A stretch of DNA of 59,486 nt, from contig JAOALB010000229.1 of the NCBI GenBank assembly GCA_025331125.1, positions 1 through 59,486 on the forward strand, written 5' to 3'. Both the position numbers and the translations under genes were made by a program. Below, one piece after another: positions 24,751 through 36,421 of this stretch; the stretch's first letter is position 1, and every line of letters begins with the position of its first letter. The DNA comes from Mycogone perniciosa (Eukaryota > Ascomycota > Sordariomycetes > Hypocreales > Hypocreaceae). The notes under the pieces are model-generated. The model worked only from the letters and a program-made list of their open reading frames with translations, made no database searches and was not told the origin of the DNA.

Positions 24751-27541
24751 CTAAGCGCGCGCATTCCACCTCATCACCACCTCCTCTCTCTCCTCTGGCG
24801 TAGCTCGCCGAAAGTCATCGATCCCCTGCCGTAACCTAATCAGGATAATCTCGGCTCTTGTATTCGTTAGATGGTGCTTCTGCAGCTCCTTCTCCACCCC
24901 CTTGAGTGTGTACCCTAGAAGGCCAAAAACGGCTGCAACGATGTCAGCGATCTGCTCGGTTTATAAGAATGACGACGGGGAACCACTCACCAGCACCAAT
25001 GTTGGACACAAAGCCCTTTCCAACTCGCCAAAGACCCTTCCCAAGTCCTATGGTATGCTCATCCCTGGTGCTCTTGTAAGGATGGACAACAATTCCACTG
25101 AACGCATCCCATATCCCTAGAGTAAACTCCTTGCCCGCAGTCCTAATGCCGCTCCCCAACCCGGTAATCTGATCGCGGCGCCGTACCTCAACCCCCGCGA
25201 AGCCGTAAGACGGGTAGTTATGGAACCCATTCGCAATGTTGTAGAAGAACGCGACAGGCGCCTTAAGGCCAGCCTTGGTGAGCTCAACACCGTATCGACC
25301 TGTCGCGCGCGTGATGTAGAAGACACGGCCATGTTGGCCTTGCTCCCGAGCTTGCCAGGCCGCTTTTTTCTTGTCGTGGAATGTCGGCCGTTTCTTGAGG
25401 CCCTTGGTATCATCTGCGTTGGTATACTTGGTAGACTTCTTTGCTACTTTCTTCGCAAATTCATCCATCTCCTTCGGAGTAAAAGTACAAGGGTCAATCA
25501 CTTTTTTCAAGACACCATGGTGTGTAACAGCCCCGTTTGCTGGCCCGTTGGTGTTGTTCTCTGCTCCGCTAACTGTGATGGCTGGTGGCTCCGGTTGTGT
25601 GGCAATTTTGCTTTCAGACACCGGCATTTGAGGCCGTCTCTTCAAGGCGCGAGAGTAGTCGGATGTTGCTGTGGCTACGGCGTACACAGTGCCCGTGAAG
25701 GCGGCTGCCAGACCAACGAGAGGGTGTTCGGCGCCTTCATCAACATACCAGCTCTGGTGTTTAAGAATCTTGAGTTCGTGCGGTTGTATAAGCCCCTTGT
25801 CGACGAGGCAGCACACAGCAAAACCGCTCAGACGCGTACCAGTCTTCTTGTGCCGATGAGAAGCTAGCCTCCCTGGGCAAAGATCGCATTGGAACTGATA
25901 GGCGTCGAGGCGCTCTTGGAAGTCTCCGGCTGTATTCTCCGCACCGTTTTCTTGAGCAATATTCTTTGCCATCTCCCGAGCTGCTACTTGAACATCTGGA
26001 CGCAAAGTAAATGTTATGCTGGCGGCCAGAATCTCTGCCGTCATTTCCTTGAACGGCACTGGCGCTGGGCCGGCTCCGGAGCGCGCCACCATCTGGCCCC
26101 AGAACGGCTGGTCGCCAAAGAAGGGGACGACGACTGTGGGACGGCCAGCTGCGATACCAGCGGCAGTTGTGCCGGCACCGCCATGGTGGACGACAGCCGA
26201 GACACGTTCAAAGAGCCAGTCGTGTGGGCAATTGCCAATGAGATATATGTCATCAGAGACGTTATCCTCGCCACCGACACCACTCCAACCCTTGGAAACG
26301 ATAGCGCGAACACCCGCCATCTTGACAGCCTTGAATACCATCTGCGTAAGAGCTTCCGGGTCATCAACAACAATGGATCCAAATCCGATGTAGATGGGAG
26401 GAGGCCCCTTCTCAAGAAACGCCGTCAAATCCGGTGGAGGCGTATATAAATGGGCCAGAGGTAGAAAGGAGAATCCTGTGATATTAATATGTGAGCCCCA
26501 ATCAGATGGCTTAGGTATCAGCGAGCTGGACCAAAGGTAGTTGAATGGGACGTGGAGTCGAGAGAGTAACTGGAATCCCCACATTGGACTTATGGGATCG
26601 AGGAAAAGCTTCTGGCGGCGGAATTTGTTGATCAAGTCCCCGAGACTAAGAGATGCAACGGTTAGCGATCCAGAGCAGCATACCAAATACTACCCGGGGA
26701 GCATGTAAACGAACCCTTGCCAGGTCAACAGCTCCATCATGACGAAAGACAGATAATTGGCGGTTCTAGGATCCGCGCTGCCGCTCAGCGCGGCTAATGG
26801 ATGCCCGAAAAACTCGGTTGGACTCCATGGCATGGTAAAAACCATGTGTAGCGGGATTCCTAGCTTCTCAGCACAGTGAATGTGCGCCATGGAGGGCGGA
26901 TTGGCGATGATGGCATCTGCAAGAAACAGGTCCTCGGCTGCGGGCACGTCAACAGCTTTTATCGGCTCACCCATTCCATTGCCTGCCTCGATGCAGCTTC
27001 GCCAGCAGCCGTTGATGATCTCCCACATCTCACTCCTTCTCTTGCCAATATCACCGTCTTTGACGCTCTTCCTGTTGGGCAGCAAACCGGGGTTCTTGAC
27101 CATGTATGCCATGAGTGCCTCGGGATCGCCACCGATGCTGAAGAATTCGATTCCCTGCGACTCGACGAAATCCTTGAAGACGGGATGTGTGCAAATGCGC
27201 ACACGATAGCCATAGGGCGGTTTTGAGAGCATTTGGGCGATTGGGATGAAGGGCTGGACATCGCCACGAGAGCCCACAATGTGTATCGCGATATTGAGGC
27301 GCGGCTTGGGACCGTCGGCCGAGTCCTCCTTGATTCCAGCAGGGATGCCACGGTCTCTCTGTGGCCGCCTCAGCGAGCGTTGAAGATTCTGCGCCCAATC
27401 CGCCAGTCCCTGCGTGTCATGGCGGAAGAGCAGCTTGAAGCGTCCATCGCTGCTCACGCTGCCAGATGTTACCTCTTTCTTGTAGCCATCGTCAATGGCG
27501 ATATGGCCGGGAGCGTTGGATCGGGTTCGGCTGAGGAGCAT
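24751..27541 (-). CDS. Sterol-type UDP-glucosyltransferase with long C-terminal extension
   Basis: Exons 27541-26715, 26645-24991 and 24932-24751 (introns 69 and 58 nt) encode 887 residues. GT1 enzymes of this branch transfer glucose from UDP-glucose to a sterol 3-OH. The N-terminal half starts NIAIHIVGSRGDVQPF (83-98), the acceptor-side motif of sterol glucosyltransferases. The sugar-nucleotide site is HHGGAGTT (429-436) with DQPFWG (454-459). There is no PH/GRAM region before it, unlike yeast Atg26. After about residue 555 comes a charged linker and then a Gly/aromatic-rich tail (YPSYGFAGVEV, GLGKGLWRVGKGFVSNIGA). The first intron uses an unusual GTTCGT donor, needed to restore WQGLGDLI; a GCTAAC branch site follows. 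The last exon was found from GTGAGT...GCAG and restores AAVFGLLGYTLKGV. Acceptor substrate is inferred only from the family. Confidence 0.88.
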
Positions 27542-28413
27542 GTTTAGTCGAAGCGATTCGCGGCAGCTAGGGTATTATGTCGTCTTGACGTTCTACTGAA
27601 GAGAAGAAGAAGAACATTTCTAGCGGCAATGGCAACATAACATGCAGTAGTAGTAGTCGTAGCAGAATGTGGTAAGGCAAAGGTCCGTCCGTCTGGTCCG
27701 CACGTACGGAGTACTCCGCCAGCCTTAGCCATTTGAACAATACTGCTTCCAGGCTCTTCGGCATTCGTCCGTGTAAAATTGCACAACCCTAGACAAACAG
27801 CCACTTGAATGGCGCGCTAGCCGTTCGCAGAGGATGAACCAACGGCTTGAGTGATATCGCCTTGCAGTTGCTAACGGACGAATCCGAGGCAGCATCCAAT
27901 AGCAGTGCGATCCGAGTGGCCCATCTATATTCATTGTACTAATCATGCCGAGGCTACAGGGCTTCGGCAATTCCACAGGACCAGGTTCGGCATTTTGATG
28001 GAGCCTGGCTTTGCTGATTGACTTGGCCGGGCGGGCTCTCGGACTCGGACACGGACGGCGGACTTTTCGCGGAAGCCACTCCGTATTATTAGACGGACCT
28101 TTAAGAAGCGAATGACCGATGTGACAACAGTTGAGCCTTGTCCTTCCTGCTCTGGACTAAGGTAATCCGTAAAATTGATAGTATCATAAAACCTGTCTCT
28201 GATCTGTCAGCGCTAAGTCCTAGCAGAGAAATTCTGTTGCCACCAGCTAAAGAGGGGAGGGTGAGGACACAATTACGTCAAAATCCGAATGTGATATAAT
28301 AGTATCTCTGATTTTTTTCAGTCGACTGAAAACAATACGGAGGAAGCAAGGGTTAATTGCCTCCCCTATCGCCATCACCATCACCATCACCATCACCATC
28401 ATTACCACGCATA
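27542..28413. promoter_or_regulatory. Divergent promoter region, glucosyltransferase and DUF2985 gene
   Basis: About 870 bases separate the two start codons. A TACGGAGTACTCCG palindrome arm lies at 27705-27718, and CACTCCGTATT lies near 28078. A CATCAC-type microsatellite (28373-28403) sits in the DUF2985 leader just before the chosen ATG. No gene seen. Confidence 0.55.
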
Positions 28414-29802
28414 ATGGCCACAACAACAATAGATGCCGATACGGGCATTATTGGCCGCGCCAGACGTGCCTCTCTTTCGGTCATAAACACAAATCCCCAA
28501 CTGGGAATATGGCAGGCCGCTGGCACGGCAATCGCACAGGCTCCAAACCTCACTGAGCTTCGGGACGTCGAATTTGGCGGCAACAACATCACCTTCAACG
28601 CCCAAGGCCACTCAGCGCGTCTTGCTGCTCTGGAAGAGGATTCCGGTCAATTGGCGCTCGTAAGATCGAAATCCAAATCGAAGACCTGGTCAGGCCCCAG
28701 CGGTATTCGCTCTGAGAAAACACCTGCAGTCGATCTACGAGTCCCACTGCAAATTGATGAGGAATGTGTACGAGAGGTGCCGCCAGCAACGGATACACAG
28801 CCCGAAAATGGCCATGAAAAGCAGAAGCAGAAGCAGAAGCACCATCACCACCACCATGGCCTGTTCAAGAGGCATCATGAGGGCCACCACGTCAAGGCAA
28901 AATGGGGACCGACAATTATGCACGGCCTAGCAGCCTTTTGGAAATTCTTCACTACGCTGTCGGGATTTCTCATAACGATTTATTGTCTTAACATCGTGGT
29001 GCGTCATCAATAATTATCCCCATTGAACTCTAGGACATACTAACAGGGATTTGCAGGCATGGGGAGTACGTTTCACTCCAGCGAGTTGCAGTCTTGCATC
29101 TCATCATTGACATCGATGCAGTGTTGCTAACAATGTCCTGCGCGCTCCATAGGCCATGTTGTTTTTCCTCCTCCTCAAAGCCGCCCCAGCTATGAACCAC
29201 CCAAGTGCGGATGATGACAACTCCCCTCGAAAGATCTGGATTGAGATTGACAGTCAGATCCTCAACGCCTTGTTCTGCGTCACCGGATTTGGACTGGCCC
29301 CTTGGCGCTTTCGCGATTTGTACTGGTTTGTGCGGGCTGTTCACTTCAGAGACACCGTTGCCATGAAGAAACTGGCCGAGCAGAATAAGTCATGGTTTCG
29401 GCCGCCAGCCTGGGCGACACAAAATGACGAGACCGTGAAGGCGACATTCACGGGTCAGGTTGCACCGCCAACGCCGATTTGGAAGCTAGGCTTTACCATT
29501 TGGATGATGGTTCTAAATACGCTGTTACAAGCTGTCTTGTGCTTTTTCATGTGGCACTATAACCGTATCGATCGACCCGTAAGTCAACAACACCCACCTC
29601 TTGTCTCAATTTTTCTTTTATCATCTGTCTATGAACGCAACAACTAACACCTGCGATGTAGTCATGGGCGACAGGCACCTTCATCGCCTTGGGCTGCGGT
29701 GTTGCTATGTTCGCGGGTCTTATGTCATGGTGGGAGAGCCGGAAGGTTAAGAAAATTGAAGGCCCAGAGGTGAAAATAGTAAAAGAGCAGACGGGGCTAT
29801 GA
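28414..29802 (+). CDS. DUF2985 family membrane protein
   Basis: Four exons, 28414-28998, 29057-29065, 29153-29578 and 29662-29802, give 386 residues, with every junction in phase 0. The second exon is only 9 nt (Ala-Trp-Gly) and restores LNIVAWGAMLFFLLLKAAPA, the conserved first membrane segment of this family. The core follows: NSPRKIWIEIDSQILNALFC, then FGLAPWRFRDLYW, a second hydrophobic pair (IWKLGFTIWMMVLNTLLQAV; FIALGCGVAMFAGLMSWW) and a lysine-rich tail. The first about 170 residues are hydrophilic and include six consecutive His (143-148). The function of DUF2985 proteins is not known; a membrane location is inferred from about four hydrophobic segments. An in-frame ATG at 28357 would add 19 residues encoded by the CATCAC repeat, so the later ATG was preferred. 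Confidence 0.85.
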
Positions 29803-30040
29803 TATCGTAATTTTTAATGAGTGGCAAACCTTGCGTTGATAACGGCGGATTTAATACGAACATGATTTGCATGAAAAACGTGCACATCGAGTGATCACGA
29901 TCCACATTGGAATATGCAGTACGGAGTTACATAGTATAATATAAGCTTATTCTGTGCGTCTACTAGTATTTAATGATAAGCAGCAAACTAACTATATAGA
30001 GGTTTAGTGCAAGCATGCCCTCTTTTATCTAGCTTTAGAT

Positions 30041-30925
30041 TTACCACCTGTCCGAGACACCATGATGGCTCAAGAACGAGCCACTTGACTCGAAATCCAA
30101 ACTCTCAATCACTTTCAATTGCATCCTGATACTTTGTTCAGGCTGAATTTGTCCCTTGAACTCGGGATCAGCTTTTTGGAACTGCTTCGTCAAAAATTCT
30201 GTGGCTGCTACGAGCTCCTGAGGCTTCGGGCCTAATAACTCATGCGCATTAGTCGATGCTCAAAAAGTGAGAACATGACGAGTTAGGACGTATAGGTGTT
30301 GTCACTTACCAGGTCCCTCCCATGTATCCACATAGCCAGGACTGAGAGCCAAGACTTTGATGCCTTTGGGGGCCAGCTCAGCAGCGTATTTGGCTACTTG
30401 GACATTCATGCCAGCCTTCGCAACTGCATAGGCTAGAGCGTAACTGACGCCGACTTTGTTGATGCAATTAAGGTCTGCCATTCCACTAGATATGTGGACA
30501 ATCTTCTTCTCAGTTCCCTTCTCAATTAAGGGGAGGAAGGCGTTGGTGGACCATAGACCACCATAGATGGCGGTACGGACTGGAGCATCGAAGAACTGCT
30601 CTGTTGCCTGAACATCGAAAGGAACCTGCGTTGGATTGTACCCAGACGTGGCTTGGTCGATAGCATTAGAGTTGTGAATAAACACGTCGAGCTTGCCGTC
30701 AAGGATCTTGCTGGCCTCCGCTGCGGCGTCGAGCATGGACTTGGGATCTGTCACGTTTCCCTTGATGACGTGGATATTGGGGTAGATCTGAGACAGCTCT
30801 TTGATCTTTGGCAATGTGGGATCTCGAACAATTGCCAAGACGGTATTGGATGGAGTTTGGGCCAGTTGCCGGACGAACTCGCGGCCAATGCCCATGGAGG
30901 CTCCAGTGATAGCGTATGACGGCAT
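30041..30925 (-). CDS. Short-chain dehydrogenase/reductase A
   Basis: Exons 30925-30310 and 30231-30041 (78-nt intron) give 268 residues. This is a classical-type SDR, an NAD(P)-dependent oxidoreductase. The cofactor site TGASMGIG lies at residues 7-14. A VFIHNSNAI segment replaces the usual NNAG (HNS in place of NNA). The active-site Ser is in VHISSGMADL, and Tyr/Lys are in YAVAK. The substrate is not predictable. The layout resembles the fungal ketoreductases that start MPSYxITGxSxGIG, which is why the second ATG was preferred to the one at 30943. It is divergent from the Zn2Cys6 gene (380 bases between starts) and its 3' end faces the DUF2985 gene at 238 bases. Confidence 0.85.
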
Positions 30926-31305
30926 GTTTATACTGTTTGTCAAGGTAGGATGTCTTTGTCTGTGTGTCGATTTGCGTGGACTCTTGTCGTAATTGTTTCA
31001 GCCATCATCTTGACAAGAGTCTTGATTTTATATATTCGGCATCAGTCTCATATTGTGTCATTCAGCTTACAAACTGACACACGATGAAACGGAGGTTCCG
31101 ATGACCGGCCGGTCCGGAGCCCCGATCTCCGGTCCCACCGCCGCATTCATAAGCAGAGTTGACCAATCACATCAGGATTGTGTCAGCTAGGAACGGGTAC
31201 TTAACATTGCTAAAGTCCGTTGGGTCGCGGTCCGGCCGTTTCCCTCCTCTCAGATCTATCAGCCGCTTCGAAGATCATCTCTCAGGTCTGCGTATTTCGC
31301 AACTG
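30926..31305. promoter_or_regulatory. Shared divergent promoter with CGG inverted repeats
   Basis: This is the 380-base interval between the SDR A and Zn2Cys6 start codons. Three inverted repeats built on CGG lie within 43 bases: CGGA-N3-TCCG at 31090-31100, the perfect 12-mer GACCGGCCGGTC at 31103-31114, and CCGGAG-N7-CTCCGG at 31114-31132. Zn2Cys6 proteins typically bind paired CGG triplets, so autoregulation or control of the SDR by the neighbouring regulator is a reasonable inference. Confidence 0.6.
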
Positions 31306-33432
31306 ATGATGAATCCGGCTGGAATAAACCCCGGCGTGAAGAGACGTGCGTGCGTCACATGTACGCAGGCCAAGTCCAAGTGCACGCCGCAATCCGACAA
31401 AATGTGCGAGCGATGTGCCCGCCTCGGCAAACAATGTGTATACCTCGACTTGCCAGAACGAAGGCGAAGGCCCCGGAATAGTCAGCGGTCAGTGATTGGA
31501 TGCCTGGTTTTGTTGAGATTATGAGACGGAAGCGTCTGTTTACATCATAATACTGACCCTAGAGCGTAACGATTTAGGCAAGTCGATACATTAGAGGAAA
31601 AGGTCAGTGAATTGATGACACAATGGAATATTCTGAGAAACCAAAGTGTGGCATCTTCTTCTTCTTCCAATGCTGTAATTCCACCTATTGGCTCAGTATC
31701 AATTTTTGATACCTCCGAACTCGGTGCCAGGAATTCCGTCCATTTGATGGCAGCGAATGACAATTTGCACCACCCCGAACCTGCAAAGCCTGCATTGGAA
31801 GGACGGCCTGACATCATTGATCGAAGCTTAATGAGCTTAGACGATGCCAATACTCTAATCCAACAGTTCAGATCCCACTTCGTTCCGAAATTTCCCTTTG
31901 TCATCCTCGGACCTGAACAAACCGCTGCTCTCCTCAGGAAACAGGAGCCCTTCCTCTTTCTTTGCATTATAGCAGCAACGATCCCCAGAGCACATCCCTT
32001 GCAAAAACCTCTTGCAGAGGAAATTATGAACAATATCACCTCGAGAATCATCGCGGGGTCTGAGAGAAATTTAGGCTTGCTCCGCGGTCTTCTCGTCAAG
32101 TCTGCATGGTATCGCTACCCTGCCGAAAGGCGTCATGTACAGCTTGTCTTGCTTGTGGATCTATGCATGACAATTGTGTATGACCTACGCCTGCATCATA
32201 AGCCCAATTTGAGCTCAGATGAGCAGCGATCACTGCTCGGTGCGTATTGGCTCTCAGTAGGGTAAGCCATATATCTGTTTCAGAGACTCCTATTTACTGA
32301 GACGCTAATACCTTATCCATTGTCTCGCAGCCTAGCAAGGACAATACACCGACCGACTGCAATGGAGCACACAAAGCGAATAGAGGAATGCTGTGATCAC
32401 CTAGCCGCATCGGCTGAGCATCTGTCCGATAGATGGATTCCACCCTTTATTCTCGTCCAGTCATTTATCTCGAGAGTAAATAACAGCTACGGCGTCTTGA
32501 AGGATCCAGAGGGCTCATTTCTTGGAGACACGTTTCTCCAGGTCATCACTGGGCCTTTTTTGAGAGAAATGGAGAGTTTCAGAGCCTCACTAGATAAAGA
32601 GTTTTCAAGCTATCCGAGACCAACTGGTAAGTGGCACTCTGGAGTAGGCAAGTGGCGATGATGCCTTAACAATCTTGTAGCAGATGCTCTTCTTTGCGAC
32701 ATGAACTACATCGATATGTGCATCCGAGATGTAGTACTTGGAGAAAGGATTTCCTGCCAGCCAGAGGCAACCAGACTTGACTCTGCGCAAACTCTCGAAA
32801 CTTCCACCTTCAGAACATCAATGCTATGGGGCCATTTAAGACCAACAAAGGAATTTATGAACACTTTTCTCAGCATTCCGGATACAGAACTATCCCGGGT
32901 TACTATATTCACATTGGCACAGCTATGTACGGCCCTTGCAACACTTCCCAAGACTGCCTCAGCACTTTTGAAGCAGGTTGTTCACAACGTCCCGGCGCCA
33001 GGACGCCTAAGCCCTAGCCAAAGATCGGAAGTTCAGGCCATCGTTAACGAAACAGATTACCTGAATATTGTCACTAAATTGTTGAAGAAACTCGACCTCA
33101 TGACTCGAGATCTTTCTGATCAGGATCGAGAGACGGACATAGTGAGCAGCTTATGCTCCACAATGCGCTTGCTAGCGTGTGGCTATTCACATTTTGTCAA
33201 AGGAATCCTAGGATTGGAAATGGTGAATTCTAGCTCTGTAGTGGCGGCTTCAACGCAACCAGAGGTTATCAGTACTATAAATGGGGGTACTGGAAATCAG
33301 GATATGGGCTTGGACGGCCCTTTTGACTCAGATTCATGGCCGCTTCCTTACCCAGGATTAGACGACAGCAACGGTATTTTCGACGATACATTGTGGTCCA
33401 CTGTATTTAATAGTTTGAGTAACTTTGCCTAA
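31306..33432 (+). CDS. Zn2Cys6 (GAL4-type) transcription factor
   Basis: Exons 31306-31487, 31578-32261, 32331-32626 and 32681-33432 (introns 90, 69 and 54 nt) give 637 residues. The binuclear zinc cluster has Cys16, 19, 26, 34, 37 and 44 (C-X2-C-X6-C-X7-C-X2-C-X6-C), followed by the basic stretch ERRRRPR and, across the first intron, a short coiled-coil (QVDTLEEKVSELMTQ) likely used for dimerisation. The middle part has no domain I can name but is consistent with the variable fungal regulatory region; the C-terminus is acidic and aromatic (DSDSWPLPYPGLDDSNGIFD), which would suit activation. The start was taken at the first of two adjacent ATGs. The gene is convergent with the S41 protease (134 bases) and divergent from SDR A. 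Confidence 0.88.
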
Positions 33433-33566
33433 GTTAGTTTTATATACCTGTTCTGGGAATGAGCCTGCTGGCTATCACCCCATGGTGGTGAGAACAGTAG
33501 GAAGAGTGGACAATGATAAGATGCATACTTGAAATATAATTCTTCATAATTGTGGTACACGCAATT

Positions 33567-36148
33567 CTATATACATAAAGCATTCATCATTCCTTCATGT
33601 TCTGGCAACTCGACCACTTTTTGCAAGTGCATAGCAAGCCAGTTCTCGGAAAATGTCCGAGGGCTGCTATCAACCAATTCAGACGTTCTATGTGTCGGCC
33701 TGCTAATCGGTCGAACAGGAGGAGCTCGTTTCTTCGAAGCGGACGGTTTGGAAATACCGCCGTGCGCGCATTTAGCACCATTGAAGGCCGCGTGAGCCGT
33801 GGCCTTCCAAACCTCAGTTACGTCAGTGATCATTGGCGCTGTCCAGTACAGCCTGCAGTCGACATTCTCAGCAACAAACTGTGCGGGCAACCCATCATTG
33901 ACGTGGTCCCGGAGGATCTGGTCACGCACGTTCACAGCCGCTGAGAGTGATCGTTGGATTGGGAGTGCGGTATATCGGTTTAGAACAGCGAGTTTCTCAG
34001 GATCCTTCGTCCACTGGGCCGCTTGCTGTGCGGAAGAAAGGATGTCGGAGAATTGAAGGATCTGGGCACCCTTGACACCACCGACACCTTGGATAGGGCC
34101 TTCAATGGGACGACCACCAAAGGCAATCGACTTGACGCCACCCTGAATGCGGAGCATCTCTGAGGCGATGGTGCAGGTCGAGGCGCAGACACCATCGTAG
34201 AGCATGACGATGTTTTCGGGCTTGAAGGGCTGAGAGAGATTGGTGAGCGAGCCGTAGCCTGAAATATCCATGCCCATGCCGAATGTGGAATTGATTGTTG
34301 TGAGAGGGTCACTCAGGTTCCAGCGCATCAGGGCTGTGTAGGGAGTGTCCTTGACAACATGGGGAGCAAATTTGTCCTCAAAGGTCTGGAAATGCTGGTC
34401 CGTGAGATTGAGATCATAGCGGTAATTGAACGTATTCTCGTAGGCAGCAATCAGATCCTCGTTATCGCTTGTAGCAGGGTTAAGGTCCTTCACTGCGTCG
34501 CTGAAGATATGAGATATGGCGATGAAACCATCATTACCCTTCCAACGAGAGAAGCCATCTTGCTCAACCTTGGGGAACAATTGGCGGAAAAAGTCATAGC
34601 CCAGAAGGATGTAGCCGCCGCCATTGCCCTGGAAGTCTACGACAAGCTTAGTCTTGCCAGCAGCAACGGCCTCCTTAAGGAAGTCTCTCGTTACCGCTTG
34701 GAACTCAGCCGGGCTCTCGCTCTCAAAGGCAGTAAGAACAATAACAGCGACGTCCTCCAGGCCTTCTCCAGTGAGATAATAGCCGGCGACAACGCCATCT
34801 TTGGTGGCGATTACTGGCTGAGGATAACCGGGGACGTTGCCAGGCTGGCTGGCTGGAGGAGTAGAACTGGAGTTGTTGGGTGGCTTGGGAACACAGAATT
34901 TGGAGTAGAAAGAAGGTCCATCTACAACACCGGTGAAATCACCGACGACAGAGGCCTTGTTTTCCAATGATAAGGTAGTTCCATTAGCAAAGGTGAAATT
35001 CGTATAAGGACCCTGGTAGATGATGCCAATACGGCCGCCACTGGTGAAGGCGCCTTTGGATCCGGAAATCGCAAACCCGGACTTTTCGTAAAACATAGAA
35101 TTGTACGCAGAATCGACGTCTTGGCTATATCCTGCCTTGTTGATAGTGTCCTCGACATACTTGGCAGCATCGATGCTGTTGATCTGCTTGACCACAGAGG
35201 CAGTCTTGGGGTTGGCGATAACATCCTCTATTCAAACGTTAGTCCAGTTGGAAGACATATAGAAAAAAGAGATTCATGACTTACCGTACAGCTTGATAAC
35301 AGGTAGGGAGTTGCCATCCTCGCTAATAGATACGAGAGAGCGCTGGCGTCTCCAACGGAATGCTTTACTCAAGGCATCGGGATACAAGACGAAGTGCCCG
35401 TCATGGCCTTTGCCAAATACGTTCTCATACATGTCGGCCAGGTAGGCATACTCGCTTGAATACTTCCCGGCTTTCACATCGGTTTTGATTCGGGCAAGAT
35501 TAGCAAACATATCGTAGCCGGGGTAGAAGTAGTCCTTTGGCGGATCCTTCTTATACGCGGCGTCGCTCTGCCACTCAAGGTATGGCTCAATCGAGTCCAG
35601 AAGTTCAATAGCCGCCTGCGTGTTCACGGGGACAGAGTTGAGACACTCATGGGCGAGTGAGGCGGCCACGGTTGGGACAGCGGCTATATGAGCTCTTGTT
35701 AGTAGACTGCAGCGCAAAACACCGAGTCAAGATAGAATCACGTACCAGCAGTCTTGCGTTGCGCTGCCCACGAAGCGCTGACCTGCGCACATGCACCAGT
35801 CGGAACTGTAGGTGGAGCTGCAGTCTGAGTGGTTGTCGTTGGCGAGGCGGTGGTTATGGGAACTTTGGTTGTAGCCGGCGCAATGCAAGAACAAGCACTG
35901 GACAGACGAGCAGGCAGATCACCATTCTGGTTCTTCTTGCAACCACCCAAAGCAAATGTTGGGATAGCTGTTGCTGGAACACTGGTCGTTGTGTAGCTGG
36001 CACAGAAGGCCTGGGCGCTCTCGAGTCGTCCGGGGATCTGAGTCGCCCTCAGGGCACGCAGACAATTGTCTGCAGCGCAGCCAGTAGCGGCAACCAAGTC
36101 GGTCGCGCCAGCCAGCAAGGCCGTGGCGATGATGGCATTTCGGCGCAT
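33567..36148 (-). CDS. Secreted S41-family serine protease-like protein
   Basis: Exons 36148-35746, 35683-35285 and 35227-33567 (introns 62 and 57 nt) give 820 residues. Residues 1 to about 21 form a signal peptide (RRNAIIATALLAGATDLVAA). Then comes a Cys-bearing segment with CAADNCLRALRAT, common at the start of fungal secreted proteins, and a Thr/Pro linker. The S41 core is in exon 3: VVDFQGNGGGYILLG (463-477), and YDGVCASTCTIASEML with the likely nucleophile Ser617. This branch is related to CPAF/tail-specific proteases that cleave C-terminal or unfolded regions. Several N-x-S/T sites suit secretion. A KKRAPPVR stretch near the end is unusual for an extracellular enzyme. The Lys/His partner residues were not assigned. 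Confidence 0.87.
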
Positions 36149-36421
36149 CTTCCAGGTCTGAGTGAAACTCGTTGTGATAGTGAACAGTTTTCAAAAGAGC
36201 CCAGCCTGAGTAGCACAGGGGGACGGAAGGCAGGAAAGTAAGACAATATATAGTCGAATAGGCGGCTTTTATGATTCATGGTCCAGCACCCGACGACTTT
36301 CATGGGCAAACCGACCGGTCGTAGTCTCCAAGGTCGGCTTCCAGTGCATATCGGCCGATCCATTATCCTGGGCCCTGCCGCGGTTTGGGCGGACACTGCT
36401 ATCTAGGTATTCGTAGCGCTT

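Noticed and set aside
25220..25867. 215-codon plus-strand frame
   Set aside because: Antisense shadow of the glucosyltransferase second exon.
28840..28857. Hexahistidine tag from vector contamination
   Set aside because: It lies inside an exon of a native intron-containing fungal gene with no vector sequence around it.
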